Of a stretch of 64,000 nucleotides of DNA, positions 48,340 to 57,710 are shown piece by piece. The notes beneath the pieces were generated by a model. That model saw only the letters and a list, made by a program, of their open reading frames with translations. It searched no databases and was not told the DNA's origin. The stretch's first letter is position 1. Every line of letters begins with the position of its first letter. A program made the translations under genes and the position numbers. Source of the DNA: Streptomyces sp. ICC1 (GTDB lineage: Bacteria; Actinomycetota; Actinomycetes; Streptomycetales; Streptomycetaceae); the NCBI RefSeq assembly GCF_003287935.1, contig NZ_CP030287.1, positions 4,182,267 through 4,246,266 on the forward strand, given 5' to 3'.

Positions 48340-49262
48340 GCAAGATCCGTATCGGCATCGTGGGGCTGGGAGTGATCTCCCGCTTCTACCTGGAGGCGCT
48401 CGAGGGCCTCCCGGGCCTGGAACTGGCCGCCGTGTGCGACCTCAACGAAGAGGTGCTGGCCCCCTTCGAGGGGAAGATCCCCACCTACCGCGACCACCGC
48501 GAACTGCTGGCCGGCACGGAGCTCGACGCGGTCGTCGTCAACGTCCCCAACGACGTGCACTTCGCGGTCGTCCGGGACGCCCTGAGCGCCGGACGCGCGG
48601 TCTGCGTCGAGAAGCCCCTCGCGATCACCGTGGAGGAGGGCCGGACGCTGCGGGCACTGGCCTCCGTCCGCAAGGTGGCGCTGTTCACCGCGTACCACCG
48701 CCGCTACAACACCAACGTCCTCGCCCTGCGGGACGGCCTGCCGGACGGTGTCCCCGTCGAGAAGCTGACGGTGCGCTACTGGGAGAAGATCGAGGAGCAC
48801 GTCGGCCGCGACCAGTGGTACCTGAACCCGGAGCGGTGCGGCGGCGGCGCGGTCGCCGACAACGGCCCCAACGCCATCGACGTGGTGCACCTGCTCCTCG
48901 GCGAGGTCTCGCTGACCGGCGCGGACGTCACCCGCGACGAGAACGGCGTGGACCAGCAGGCCGTGATCCGGCTGACCTCGGCCGACGGGACCGAGGCCGT
49001 CGTGGACCTGGACTGGGCCTACGGCCACGGGGAGCTCAAGGACGTCGAGGTCGTGCTCGGCGACGGGCGCCGGTTCTCCGCCGACATGCTGGGCGGCTAC
49101 CCGGGCTTCAAGAGCTCGCTGGGCCACGAGTACGTGGGCGTCCTCGAGGAGTTCGCCGAGGTGCTGCGCGGCGAGCGCGCCACCTGGCCGGACGGCCTGG
49201 CCACCCTCGAACTCGTCCACCAGGTCTACCGGTCCGAGCGCACGGCCGTCACCGCCGGCTGA
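48336..49262 (+). CDS. Gfo/Idh/MocA-family oxidoreductase (second)
   Basis: A 308-residue NAD(P)-dependent dehydrogenase: Rossmann start IGIVGLGVISRFYLEAL, motif CVEKPLAITVEEGRTL, and ERCGGGAVADNGPNAIDVVH in the substrate domain with the usual catalytic D-x3-H pattern. It is shorter than, and distinct from, the first Gfo/Idh protein of this block. GGAGGAGAACG precedes the ATG, and the start overlaps the ldh-type gene by four bases. It ends the tightly coupled tailoring block. Confidence 0.9.
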   Translation: MSKIRIGIVGLGVISRFYLEALEGLPGLELAAVCDLNEEVLAPFEGKIPTYRDHRELLAGTELDAVVVNVPNDVHFAVVRDALSAGRAVCVEKPLAITVEEGRTLRALASVRKVALFTAYHRRYNTNVLALRDGLPDGVPVEKLTVRYWEKIEEHVGRDQWYLNPERCGGGAVADNGPNAIDVVHLLLGEVSLTGADVTRDENGVDQQAVIRLTSADGTEAVVDLDWAYGHGELKDVEVVLGDGRRFSADMLGGYPGFKSSLGHEYVGVLEEFAEVLRGERATWPDGLATLELVHQVYRSERTAVTAG

Positions 49263-49293
49263 CCGGGGCCTTCCCGCACGCATCGCACCGCAG

Positions 49294-49314
49294 GCATCGC
49301 ATCGCATCGCATCG
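49294..49314. repeat. GCATC pentanucleotide tandem repeat
   Basis: Four GCATC units just upstream of the dxs fusion gene, with further degenerate copies before them (from 49277). Confidence 0.8.
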
Positions 49315-49346
49315 ATCCAGCACCACACCAAGGGAGTTGAACTGTC

Positions 49347-51689
49347 ATGGCACACCCGGAGAACGGTCGGAAGAAGAGCGTCAACGGCGTTGTCGTCAAG
49401 GTGCTCAAGCACCGCCGAGACGACCGCGGCATGGTCCTGGAGCCGTACACGAGCCGCTGCGTGCGGGAGGGCGAGATCCACGAGCTGGTGACCACCGACC
49501 AGGTCACCACCCAGCCGGGCGGCACCGTCGACCGGGTGGCGTTCCTCGGCTTCGTCGAGCTCACCAACGGCGGGGTCCTGGACCGCGGCGACGAGGTCTG
49601 GTCCGGTGAGCAGCGCGTCGGCACCGTCCTCGGCTACGACGCCTGCCACTTCCCCAACCACTACAACGTCCTGATCTCCACCGACACCCCGAAGACCGGC
49701 CCGGAGATCGGCCTGGAGCCGTCCACGGAGATCCGCTTCGTGCCGGCCGAGGGCCACCGCGACCGCGCCGAGGGCGTCGGCCGGCTGCTGCGGGCCGTGC
49801 GCACCCCGCAGGACCTGCGCTCGATGAACCACGAGCAGCTGAACCAGCTGGCGGGGGAGATCCGCCAGACCCTGGTGGAGAAGGTCTCCAAGACCGGCGG
49901 CCACCTCGGCCCCAACCTCGGTGTCGTCGAGCTGACCATCGCCCTGCACCGGGTGTTCCGCTCCCCGCACGACTCGATCGTCTGGGACACCGGCCACCAG
50001 ACCTACGTCCACAAGATGCTGACGGGCCGCGCCGACCAGTTCGACAAGCTGCGCCAGGCCGACGGCCTCTCGGGCTACCCCTCGCGGGCCGAGTCGGTCC
50101 ACGACCTGGTGGAGAACTCCCACGCGACCACCGCCCTGTCCTACGCGGACGGCCTGGCCAAGGCGTACAAGCTCAAGGGCCAGAAGGACCGCTTCGCGGT
50201 CGCGGTCATCGGCGACGGCGCCATGACCGGCGGCATGTGCTGGGAGGCCATCAACAACATCGCGGCCGACAAGGAGCTGCCGGTCGTCATCGTCGTCAAC
50301 GACAACGGCCGCTCGTACGCGCCGACCATCGGCGGCCTGGCCGAGCAGCTGACCAAGCTGCGCACCTCGCACAAGTACGGCCGGGTGCTGGAATGGGGCA
50401 AGCTGGTCGCCAAGGCCCCGGTGCTGGGCAGCGGACTGTACGACGTCCTGCACGGCGCGAAGAAGGGCCTCAAGGACACCGTCGCCCCGCAGAACCTCTT
50501 CGACGGGCTCGGCCTGAAGTACATCGGCCCGGTCGACGGCCACGACACGGTGGCGCTGGAGAAGGCCCTGACGCGGGCCCGCCACTTCGGCGGCCCGGTC
50601 CTCGTCCACGTCATCACCACCAAGGGCAACGGCTACGCCCCGGCGGAGAACCACGAGCTGGACCGCTTCCACGCCACGGCCGCCTTCGACATCAGCACCG
50701 GCCGGGCGAAGGCCCCCGCGACCCCGGCCCCGCGCAGCTGGACCTCGGTGTTCAGCGAGGAGATCGTCAAGGCCGGACACCGCCGCGAGGACCTGGTGGC
50801 GATCACGGCGGCGATGCTGGAGCCGACCGGGCTGCGGGACTTCTCGCTGGCCTTCCCGGAGCGCACCTTCGACGTCGGCATCGCCGAGCAGCACGCGGTG
50901 ACCTCGGCGGCGGGCCTGGCCATGGGCGGCATGCACCCGGTCGTGGCGATGTACGCGACCTTCCTGAACCGCGCGTTCGACCAGGCGCTGATGGACGTGG
51001 CCCTGCACAAGCAGCCGGTCACCTTCGTCCTGGACCGGGCCGGTGTGACGGGTGACGACGGCGCCAGCCACAACGGCATGTGGGACCTGTCGATCCTGAA
51101 CGTGGTGCCGGGGATGCGGATCGCCGCCCCGCGCGACGGCCGCCGGCTGGGCGAGCTGTTCCAGGAGGCCATCGAGGTCAAGGACGGGCCCACCGCGGTG
51201 CGCTTCCCCAAGGGGCCGGTGCAGTCCGACATCGACACGGTGGACAGGGTCGGCGGCATAGACGTCCTGCACCGCGGCGAGAGCGCGGACATCCTCCTCG
51301 TCGCCGTCGGCAGCATGGCGCAGACCTGCCTGGACGCGGCCTCCCTGCTGGAGGCCGACGGGATCGGCTGCACCGTGGTCGACCCCCGCTGGATCAAGCC
51401 GGTCGACCCGGCCCTGATCCCGCTGGCCGCGCGCCACCGCCTGGTGGCGACCGTCGAGGACAACGGCCTGTCCGGCGGCGCCGGTTCGGCCGTGGCGATG
51501 GCCCTGCGCGCCGCGGGCGTGGACACCCCGACCCGCGAGTTCGGCATCGCCCAGGAGTTCCTCGACCACGCCAAGCGCGCCGACATCCTCAAGGCGCTCG
51601 GCCTGACGCCGGGCGACATCGCCCTCAAGCTCTCCGGGGCCCTGCAGCGGCAGCCCGCCGCCCAGCTGCCCGCCGAGCAGCTGGTCTGA
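49347..51689 (+). CDS. dxs: 1-deoxy-D-xylulose-5-phosphate synthase with an extra N-terminal domain
   Basis: A 780-residue protein. Residues from about 140 on are a complete DXS, the first MEP enzyme (pyruvate + glyceraldehyde 3-phosphate to DXP): [15 protein letters not shown], the thiamine-diphosphate motif GDGAMTGGM...[23 protein letters not shown] with the catalytic glutamate, and [16 protein letters not shown]. The first 135 residues are a separate beta-rich domain ([50 protein letters not shown]) that normal DXS lacks; I believe it belongs to a domain of unknown function (possibly DUF6917), not verified. GGGAG precedes the ATG. Length exceeds the family's usual ~640 by this domain. Confidence 0.92.
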   Translation: MAHPENGRKKSVNGVVVKVLKHRRDDRGMVLEPYTSRCVREGEIHELVTTDQVTTQPGGTVDRVAFLGFVELTNGGVLDRGDEVWSGEQRVGTVLGYDACHFPNHYNVLISTDTPKTGPEIGLEPSTEIRFVPAEGHRDRAEGVGRLLRAVRTPQDLRSMNHEQLNQLAGEIRQTLVEKVSKTGGHLGPNLGVVELTIALHRVFRSPHDSIVWDTGHQTYVHKMLTGRADQFDKLRQADGLSGYPSRAESVHDLVENSHATTALSYADGLAKAYKLKGQKDRFAVAVIGDGAMTGGMCWEAINNIAADKELPVVIVVNDNGRSYAPTIGGLAEQLTKLRTSHKYGRVLEWGKLVAKAPVLGSGLYDVLHGAKKGLKDTVAPQNLFDGLGLKYIGPVDGHDTVALEKALTRARHFGGPVLVHVITTKGNGYAPAENHELDRFHATAAFDISTGRAKAPATPAPRSWTSVFSEEIVKAGHRREDLVAITAAMLEPTGLRDFSLAFPERTFDVGIAEQHAVTSAAGLAMGGMHPVVAMYATFLNRAFDQALMDVALHKQPVTFVLDRAGVTGDDGASHNGMWDLSILNVVPGMRIAAPRDGRRLGELFQEAIEVKDGPTAVRFPKGPVQSDIDTVDRVGGIDVLHRGESADILLVAVGSMAQTCLDAASLLEADGIGCTVVDPRWIKPVDPALIPLAARHRLVATVEDNGLSGGAGSAVAMALRAAGVDTPTREFGIAQEFLDHAKRADILKALGLTPGDIALKLSGALQRQPAAQLPAEQLV

Positions 51690-51696
51690 CCGGCGC

Positions 51697-51780
51697 GACG
51701 TACCCGACGTACCCGAAGGACCCGACGTACCTGCTGGACCCGACGTACCTGCTGGACCTGACGTACCTGCTGGACCTGCT
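51697..51780 (+). repeat. Tandem repeats between dxs and ispG
   Basis: Six GACGTACC units; the last three form an 18-base repeat GACGTACCTGCTGGACCY. They fill the 140-base gap after the dxs stop and could fold into weak hairpins. They stay open in the ispG frame, but no start codon and ribosome-binding site support translation. Confidence 0.85.
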
Positions 51781-51829
51781 GTGTCCGCCCTTGCCCGTTC
51801 TTGCGAAGTCTCCCGAAGGGACCCCCGTC

Positions 51830-52993
51830 ATGACCGTTCTGCTCGGCTCGCCCACCCTGCCGCCCAAGTCCGTCGCCCCGCGCCGCCACACCCGCCAGAT
51901 CATGGTCGGCAACGTCGCCGTCGGAGGCGGTGCCCCCGTCTCGGTGCAGTCCATGACCACGACGCTCACCTCCGACGTGAACGCCACGCTCCAGCAGATC
52001 GCCCAGCTCACCACGGCCGGCTGCCAGATGGTCCGCGTCGCGGTGCCCTCGCAGGACGATGCGGACGCCCTGTCGGAGATCGCCCGCAAGTCGCAGATCC
52101 CGGTCATCGCCGACATCCACTTCCAGCCCAAGTACGTGTTCGCCGCCATCGACGCCGGCTGCGCCGCGGTCCGCGTCAACCCAGGCAACATCATCCAGTT
52201 CGACGACAAGGTCAAGGAGATCGCCCGGGCCGCCTCCGGCGCCGGCGTCCCGATCCGGATCGGCGTCAACGCCGGCTCCCTCGACAAGCGGCTCCTGAAG
52301 AAGTACGGCAAGGCCACGCCCGAGGCGCTGGTCGAGTCGGCCCTGTGGGAGTGCTCGCTGTTCGAGGAGCACGGCTTCCAGGACATCAAGATCTCCGTCA
52401 AGCACAACGACCCGGTCGTCATGATCGAGGCGTACCGGCAGCTGGCCGCGCAGTGCGACTACCCGCTGCACCTCGGCGTCACCGAGGCGGGCCCGGCCTT
52501 CCAGGGCACCATCAAGTCGGCGGTCGCCTTCGGCGCGCTGCTCGGCGAGGGCATCGGCGACACGATCCGGGTGTCGCTCTCCACTCCCCCGGTGGAGGAG
52601 ATCAAGGTCGGCCTGCAGATCCTCGAGGCCCTGAACCTGAAGAAGCGCGGCCTGGAGATCGTCTCCTGCCCCGGCTGCGGCCGCGCCCAGGTCGACGTGT
52701 GGAAGCTGGCGGACCAGGTCACGGCCGGCCTGGAGGGCCTGGACGCCCCGCTGCGGGTCGCGGTCATGGGCTGCGTCGTCAACGGTCCGGGCGAGGCCCG
52801 CGAGGCCGACCTCGGTGTCGCCTCGGGCAACGGCAAGGGCCAGATCTTCGTGAAGGGCGAGGTCATCAAGACCGTCCCCGAGTCCAAGATCGTGGAGACC
52901 CTCATCGAGGAGGCGCTCAAGCTGGTCGAGGCGATGCCGGCGGAGGAGCGGTCCTCCCGGGCCGGCGACGCGACCAGCGTCAAGGTGCTGTGA
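51830..52993 (+). CDS. ispG: 4-hydroxy-3-methylbut-2-enyl diphosphate synthase
   Basis: A 387-residue IspG (GcpE), the sixth MEP enzyme, converting MEcPP to HMBPP. The TIM barrel carries [39 protein letters not shown] and VRVNPGNI. The C-terminal [4Fe-4S] domain has cysteines in [11 protein letters not shown] (near 280) and [11 protein letters not shown]. It needs reduced ferredoxin or flavodoxin, which the 7Fe ferredoxin of this cluster could supply. GAAGGGAC precedes the ATG at 51830. Confidence 0.95.
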   Translation: MTVLLGSPTLPPKSVAPRRHTRQIMVGNVAVGGGAPVSVQSMTTTLTSDVNATLQQIAQLTTAGCQMVRVAVPSQDDADALSEIARKSQIPVIADIHFQPKYVFAAIDAGCAAVRVNPGNIIQFDDKVKEIARAASGAGVPIRIGVNAGSLDKRLLKKYGKATPEALVESALWECSLFEEHGFQDIKISVKHNDPVVMIEAYRQLAAQCDYPLHLGVTEAGPAFQGTIKSAVAFGALLGEGIGDTIRVSLSTPPVEEIKVGLQILEALNLKKRGLEIVSCPGCGRAQVDVWKLADQVTAGLEGLDAPLRVAVMGCVVNGPGEAREADLGVASGNGKGQIFVKGEVIKTVPESKIVETLIEEALKLVEAMPAEERSSRAGDATSVKVL

Positions 52994-53085
52994 CGAGAGG
53001 TCCCCGCGGAGCTCCGCCGCGGCCCGCCGGACACTCCTCGGTGTGCCGGGGCCACCCCGCCCCGCCCACGCGCGGCCCACCAGGC

Positions 53086-53122
53086 AGCGGCCCCGCCCTT
53101 CGCAGTGAAGGGCGGGGCCGCT
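53086..53122. terminator. Bidirectional terminator between ispG and the ligase-like gene
   Basis: A perfect 16-base inverted repeat (53086-53101 / 53107-53122) with a GCAGT loop between convergent genes. Confidence 0.85.
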
Positions 53123-53130
53123 GTACGCCG

Positions 53131-53164
53131 AGACGCGCCGGGACGCGCCGGGACGCGCCGGGAC
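53131..53164. repeat. GGACGCGCC-type tandem repeat
   Basis: Three 10-base units (GACGCGCCGG) followed by two copies of GGGAGGTCAGTCC, which run into the stop of the minus-strand ligase-like gene. Confidence 0.8.
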
Positions 53165-53188
53165 GACCAGGGAGGTCAGTCCGGGAGG

Positions 53189-54790
53189 TCAGTCCGGGGA
53201 CGGGCCCGCGGCCAGGGCCGCGCGGCGGGTGAGCATCGCGCGCAGCCGGCGGCGGTCCGGTGCGCCGGACCCGGCGCGGGGCAGGGCGCCCACCAGCTCC
53301 AGCCGGGCCGGCAGATGGGCCTCGGCGGTGCCCAGCCCCAGCAGGTGCTCGCACAGCTCCGGCAGGCTCGGCGGATCCCCGTCCGGGACCACCACGGCGC
53401 AGGCCAGCTCCCCGTGCAGGGGGTCCACGTAGGCCACCACGGCGGCCTCCGCGATCCGGGGATGGGCCGCCAGCCGCTCCTCGATCTCGGTCACGGGCAG
53501 CAGGAAGACCCCGCCGACCTCCTCGGGGGCCGCCGCCCCGGCGACCCCGGCCGCGGTGCCCGGTGCGGCCTCGCCGGTGTGCTCCCAGGTCGGCCTGAGC
53601 CCGCCGGCCCCGCGCTGCCACCGGGCCAGCCGGGTGGCGGGCCCGGGCCCCTCGGGGTCCTGCCCGCCGGACGGATCCGCGCCCGCCGTCAGCGGCACCC
53701 GCCAGCTCTCGCGCATCTCCCGGACCAGCCCGGCGGAGGTGCCGGCCGCGTCGGAGGACAGTGCCCGGCGCAGGGTGCTCAGGTCCCGGGGCTTCTCCGC
53801 CTGCGCGGCCAGCAGTTCCGACCACTGGGCGGGGGTGGCGAAGGCCAGGCCCGCACCGGTGCGGGCCAGCAGGTCCAGCGCGGTCTCCGGGTCCCACACG
53901 TCTTGCAGTACGGCCGTGCCGCCGCGCGAGAGGGGGCCGAGCACCGAGTGCAGCAGCGAGGGCAGCACCGCGAGCGGCAGGGCCGAGAACCCCGCCTCGC
54001 CCGGATGCGGGGCACCGGCGCCCCCGAGCCCGGCGTACAGGGAGTTGGGGGTGTGCATGTCCATGGTGTGGGTCTCCCGCAGCCCCACCGAGTTGACGTT
54101 CAGGCAGATCCGGTCGGCGAGGTCCGCGGGCATCGGCAGCCAGCCGGTGCGGTGGTAGCGCTCGTGGGGGGTGCGGACGAAGTGCCGGGTGAAGTCGAGG
54201 GCGCCGGTGGACTCGGCGTCGCCGAGCACGATGCGGTGGCGCAGCCAGGGCAGCGAGGACGCCAGGTCGGCGAGGGTCTCGGCGGGCGCGGCGCCCTCCC
54301 ACAGGTCCGGCACCACGCACAGGCGGGGCTGGGCGGCGGTCAGTACCGCTTCCAGGTCCTGCGCGCCGTAGCCGGGCATCACCGGCACCGCCACGGCACC
54401 GGTCCGCAGGCAGGCCAGGAACAGGGCGCAGCTCTCCCACCAGTTGGGCAGCTGGAAGGCGACGGGGTCGCCGGGGCGGATGCCGAGGGCGGCCAGCGCG
54501 TGCGCGAACCGGTCGACGAGCGCGACGAGCTGCCCGTACGAGATCCGGGCGATCCGGGTCCCGGCGGGCTGGTGGGCGCGGTGCGCGGTGATCGCGGTGC
54601 GGTGCGGGTGGGCGGCCCCGGCCCGGTACAGGTCGTGCAGGACGGTGGCCCGGCGCCATCGGCCCCGGCGGACGAACTCCTCGGCGAGGGCGGCCGGCGG
54701 GCGCAGCGCGGCGAGCAGGTCGGCGAGCGGCACCCCGCCGTCGGCGGGGTCCGCCGCGGTGCGGGGCGCGGGCTGCCGCGGTGCGGCCAT
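53189..54790 (-). CDS. Eroded acyl-adenylate (AMP-forming) ligase-like protein
   Basis: A 533-residue relative of acyl-CoA/cyclohexanecarboxylate-CoA ligases. The N-terminal fold is clear (ISYGQLVALVDRFAHALAAL, GDPVAFQLPNWWESCALFLA, FSALPLAVLPSLLHSVLGPL, GTAVLQDVWDPETALDLLAR). The ATP-binding motif YTSGTTGxPKG is replaced by NSVGLRETHTMD, although MHTPNSLYAG after it is kept. The GxTE, TGD and GGENI motifs of the C-terminal half are missing, with about 100 residues lost before VTEIEERLAAHPRIAEAAVV. Adenylation is therefore unlikely; it could be a sensor or binding partner. Its start overlaps the LuxR stop (TGATG), so the two are co-translated. Confidence 0.8.
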   Translation of the reverse strand: MAAPRQPAPRTAADPADGGVPLADLLAALRPPAALAEEFVRRGRWRRATVLHDLYRAGAAHPHRTAITAHRAHQPAGTRIARISYGQLVALVDRFAHALAALGIRPGDPVAFQLPNWWESCALFLACLRTGAVAVPVMPGYGAQDLEAVLTAAQPRLCVVPDLWEGAAPAETLADLASSLPWLRHRIVLGDAESTGALDFTRHFVRTPHERYHRTGWLPMPADLADRICLNVNSVGLRETHTMDMHTPNSLYAGLGGAGAPHPGEAGFSALPLAVLPSLLHSVLGPLSRGGTAVLQDVWDPETALDLLARTGAGLAFATPAQWSELLAAQAEKPRDLSTLRRALSSDAAGTSAGLVREMRESWRVPLTAGADPSGGQDPEGPGPATRLARWQRGAGGLRPTWEHTGEAAPGTAAGVAGAAAPEEVGGVFLLPVTEIEERLAAHPRIAEAAVVAYVDPLHGELACAVVVPDGDPPSLPELCEHLLGLGTAEAHLPARLELVGALPRAGSGAPDRRRLRAMLTRRAALAAGPSPD

Positions 54791-57126
54791 CAGTTCCTCC
54801 TGCCGACGGCCCAGGCCACCTGGACGCGCGAGTTGCAGCCCAGCTTGCGCATGACGTGCCGGACGTGGTTGACGACGGTCCACTCCGCGATCTCCAGCCG
54901 CCCGGCGATCTGGCGGTTGGTGAGCCCCTCGGCGACCAGCAGGGCCACTTGGAGCTGGCGCGGGGTCAGGACGGCGGCCTCGCCGCGGTCCTCGTGGCGG
55001 CCGGTTCCGACGGCGGCCAGGGCCTCGCCGGCCATGGCCTCCGGGCGCAGCCGCAGCCCCTCCACCCAGGCGGTGGCGAAGACGGTCCAGCCGAGCTGGC
55101 GGCGCAGTCCGGTGACAGCCTCCTGGACCCGGTCCCAGTGGTCGTCGGGGACCTTGGCACCGGTACGCCGGCGCAGCGATTCGGCGGCGGCGAGCAGCCG
55201 GGTGGCCCGCTGGGGCTGGCCGGCGGCGCTCTGGATGAGCAGGGCGAACTCCTCCAGGGCGGCGGGGAGTTCGGTGCGCTCGTCGACGGAGTCGAACAGT
55301 CGCAGGCTTTCGCGCAGCGCGCTCCGCGCGGCCTCCTCGTCGTTCTCGCGCAGCGCGGCGCGGGCGACGGCGAGCAGGGTGCGGGCCAGGTCGCGCACCT
55401 CCCCGCTCTGGCGGTGGATGCGTACGGCCCGGTCCAGGAGCGCCCGTACCTCCTCGGCGGGTCCGGCGGCGAGGGCTTCGGCGAGGGCGGTGGCGGCCTC
55501 GGCGGAGCCGGCGGTGTCGCCCTGCGCCTCCAGGGTGGCGCGGGCGGCGGACAGCAGGGACTGGCCCACGGCCCGGTCCCCGCAGTGGAAGTAGGCCAGG
55601 CCCATGCGGGCGGAGGCGCGGGCGCCCTGCCGGGGGTCGCGCAGCTGCTTGTAGAGGGCGACCGCACGGCGGTGCCGGTGGGAGGCGCCGTCGTGGTCGC
55701 CGAGGGCGGCGGCGAGGCAGCCGGCCCCGTCGTGCAGCCGGGCGCGCATCCGCAGCAGCTCCTCGTCCTGCGCGTCCTGCGCGTTCTGCGTCTTCTGCTC
55801 CTCCTGGAGGGCCTGGGCGGTGGTGTCGAACCAGCGCAGCCCCTCCTTGAGTTCGCCGCGCACCAGCCAGGGCCGCAGGCTGGCGGCGGCGAGCGCCGCC
55901 CGCCCCCGCAGGTCGCCCTCGTCCCGCAGGTGGGCGAGGGCGGCCAGCACGTTCTCGTGCTCCACGGCGGCGGCCCGCAGCCAGCGGCGCTGCTCGGAGC
56001 CGTTGAACCGGCCGTCGAGGGTGTGCAGGAGCCCCTGGTAGTGGCGGGCGTGGGCCTGGCGCGCGGAGCGCTCCGCGCCGGAGTCCGCGAGGAGCGCGAG
56101 CCCGTACGTGCGGATGGTGCGCGACATCGTCAGGCGGCTGTCGGCGCGCGGGTGTTCGGTCAGGGAGAGCAGGTTGCGGTCGAGGAGCGCCTCGATGGCC
56201 TCGGCGCTCTCGCCGGGCGCCAGCGGGGTGACCTTCTCGGCCGTGGCGAGGGTGGCGCCGCCCTCGAAGACGGCCAGGTGCCCGAGCAGGGTGCGCTGCC
56301 GCTCGCTCAGGCCCCGGCAGCTCCACTCGGCCATGGCCAGTACGGAGCGCTGGCGCGCGGGCGCGTCGACGGGGCCGGACAGGTGGCTGTCGCCGCCCCG
56401 GACCAGCCAGGCGTGCAGTTCGCGCAGCGGGAACAGGCGCAGCCGCCAGGCGGCCAGCTCCAGTACCAGCGGCACGCCTTCGAGGAGGTTGCAGACGGCG
56501 ACGACCGATTCGACGTTCTCCGCGGTGAGCGTGAACTCGGGGTTCACCTCGTGGGCGCGCCGGGTGAAGAGCTGGACGGCCGGGTTCTCCTGGACGTCGG
56601 CGACCTCGGGCTCCGCGAGCGGTCCGGGCGGGGCCAGCGGTGCCACGGGGACCACGCGCTCCCCGTAGATGCGCAGGGCCTGCTGCCCGGTGGCCAGCAC
56701 GGTCAACGCGGGCTGTGCGGCGAGGTGTTCGGCGACGGCGGGTGCGAGGACGCCGGTCAGGTGCTCGACCCCGTCGAGGATCAGCAGGAACCGCAGCGGG
56801 TCCGCGCCGCCGGGATGCGACTGGGCTCTGGCGACGGCCGCGGCGGCCGCGGCGGCGCCCGCGGCGACGGCCCCGGCGACCGCTTCGACGGCCGCGTCCG
56901 GCGACGCGCAGGCGGGCAGGTCCACGGAGCGGACGCCGCCGGGGAACTCGGCGGCGAGGCCGTGCGCGGCCTCGGCGGCCAGTCTGCTCTTGCCGACGCC
57001 GGCGGGGCCGGTGAGCGTGGCGAGCCGGACGGCCCGGTCCTGGAGCCTCCCTTGGATTCCCATCAGATCGAGTTCCCTGCCCACCAGTCCGGCGGACAGC
57101 TGAGGCGTCCCGAGATCGATCGACAT
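54790..57126 (-). CDS. Large LuxR-family transcriptional regulator (LAL/AfsR-like)
   Basis: A 778-residue regulator. An N-terminal NTPase has Walker A GPAGVGKSRLAAEAA at 40-54 and a Walker B-like LLILDGVEHL. A TPR-like helical middle follows, and a C-terminal LuxR helix-turn-helix (LTPRQLQVALLVAEGLTNRQ, IAGRLEIAEWTVVNHVRHVM). It is probably the pathway-specific activator of the isoprenoid cluster. It is divergent from the ferredoxin-dxr genes and translationally coupled to the eroded ligase. The ATG at 57126 follows GGGGGAAAA directly. Confidence 0.92.
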   Translation of the reverse strand: MSIDLGTPQLSAGLVGRELDLMGIQGRLQDRAVRLATLTGPAGVGKSRLAAEAAHGLAAEFPGGVRSVDLPACASPDAAVEAVAGAVAAGAAAAAAAVARAQSHPGGADPLRFLLILDGVEHLTGVLAPAVAEHLAAQPALTVLATGQQALRIYGERVVPVAPLAPPGPLAEPEVADVQENPAVQLFTRRAHEVNPEFTLTAENVESVVAVCNLLEGVPLVLELAAWRLRLFPLRELHAWLVRGGDSHLSGPVDAPARQRSVLAMAEWSCRGLSERQRTLLGHLAVFEGGATLATAEKVTPLAPGESAEAIEALLDRNLLSLTEHPRADSRLTMSRTIRTYGLALLADSGAERSARQAHARHYQGLLHTLDGRFNGSEQRRWLRAAAVEHENVLAALAHLRDEGDLRGRAALAAASLRPWLVRGELKEGLRWFDTTAQALQEEQKTQNAQDAQDEELLRMRARLHDGAGCLAAALGDHDGASHRHRRAVALYKQLRDPRQGARASARMGLAYFHCGDRAVGQSLLSAARATLEAQGDTAGSAEAATALAEALAAGPAEEVRALLDRAVRIHRQSGEVRDLARTLLAVARAALRENDEEAARSALRESLRLFDSVDERTELPAALEEFALLIQSAAGQPQRATRLLAAAESLRRRTGAKVPDDHWDRVQEAVTGLRRQLGWTVFATAWVEGLRLRPEAMAGEALAAVGTGRHEDRGEAAVLTPRQLQVALLVAEGLTNRQIAGRLEIAEWTVVNHVRHVMRKLGCNSRVQVAWAVGRRN

Positions 57127-57383
57127 TTTTCCCCCATGTCTTGATGCCCGGTGGCTGGCTTTCGGAACTGAACGGGGGGACGAAAGGTGTCCCACCGTGC
57201 GGTTCCGGAAGCTAGTCAGCGGGCCTTAAGGGGCTCTGAAGGCGAGGCCCGCGCGGTCACGGCGACGGGGCCGAGGGCGCCTTTAGCCCGTCACAAGCCC
57301 TTCTGGTTCGAATGCGGGGCGAGCTGGACAGCTCGCGCCGGCAACGACACCAGGAACGTTTCCGCCACCCCGAGGAGCCACCC
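57127..57383. promoter_or_regulatory. Divergent promoter region luxR / ferredoxin-dxr
   Basis: A 257-base gap between divergent starts. It holds a CCTTAAGG palindrome (57224-57231) and GCGCCTTTAGC (57277-57287). The core GCCTTTAGC also occurs, on the minus strand, at 59394-59402 upstream of the carrier-protein gene. These are candidate binding sites for the LuxR regulator or promoter elements; neither fits a consensus I can name. Confidence 0.3.
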
Positions 57384-57710
57384 GTGACGTACGTCATCGC
57401 TCAGCCTTGCGTCGACGTGAAGGACAAGGCCTGCATCGACGAATGCCCCGTGGACTGCATCTACGAGGGCCCGCGCATGCTGTACGTCCAGCCCGACGAA
57501 TGCGTCGACTGCGGGGCGTGCGAACCGGTCTGCCCCGTCGAGGCGATCTTCTTCGAGGACGACGTGCCGGAGGAGTGGGCCGGGTTCGGACCGGCGAACA
57601 TCGAGATCTTCGAGACCGTCGGCTCCCCGGGCGGCGCGAGCAACGCGGACCCGCTGGCGGCCGACCACCCGTTCGTGGCCGCCCTTCCCCTGGCCGCCGC
57701 CCATGTCTGA
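57384..57710 (+). CDS. 7Fe (3Fe-4S/4Fe-4S) ferredoxin
   Basis: A 108-residue FdxA-type ferredoxin. Cysteines 9, 17, 21, 25, 40, 43, 46 and 50 give the pattern of a 7Fe protein ([37 protein letters not shown]). Both IspG and IspH need low-potential electrons, so a dedicated donor within an MEP cluster makes sense. The GTG at 57384 has GAGGAG upstream. Its stop overlaps the dxr start by 8 bases. Confidence 0.93.
   Translation: MTYVIAQPCVDVKDKACIDECPVDCIYEGPRMLYVQPDECVDCGACEPVCPVEAIFFEDDVPEEWAGFGPANIEIFETVGSPGGASNADPLAADHPFVAALPLAAAHV

Noticed and set aside
51697..51780. Small peptide gene ([23 protein letters not shown] frame) between dxs and ispG
   Set aside because: No start codon with ribosome-binding site; composition follows directly from the DNA repeat.
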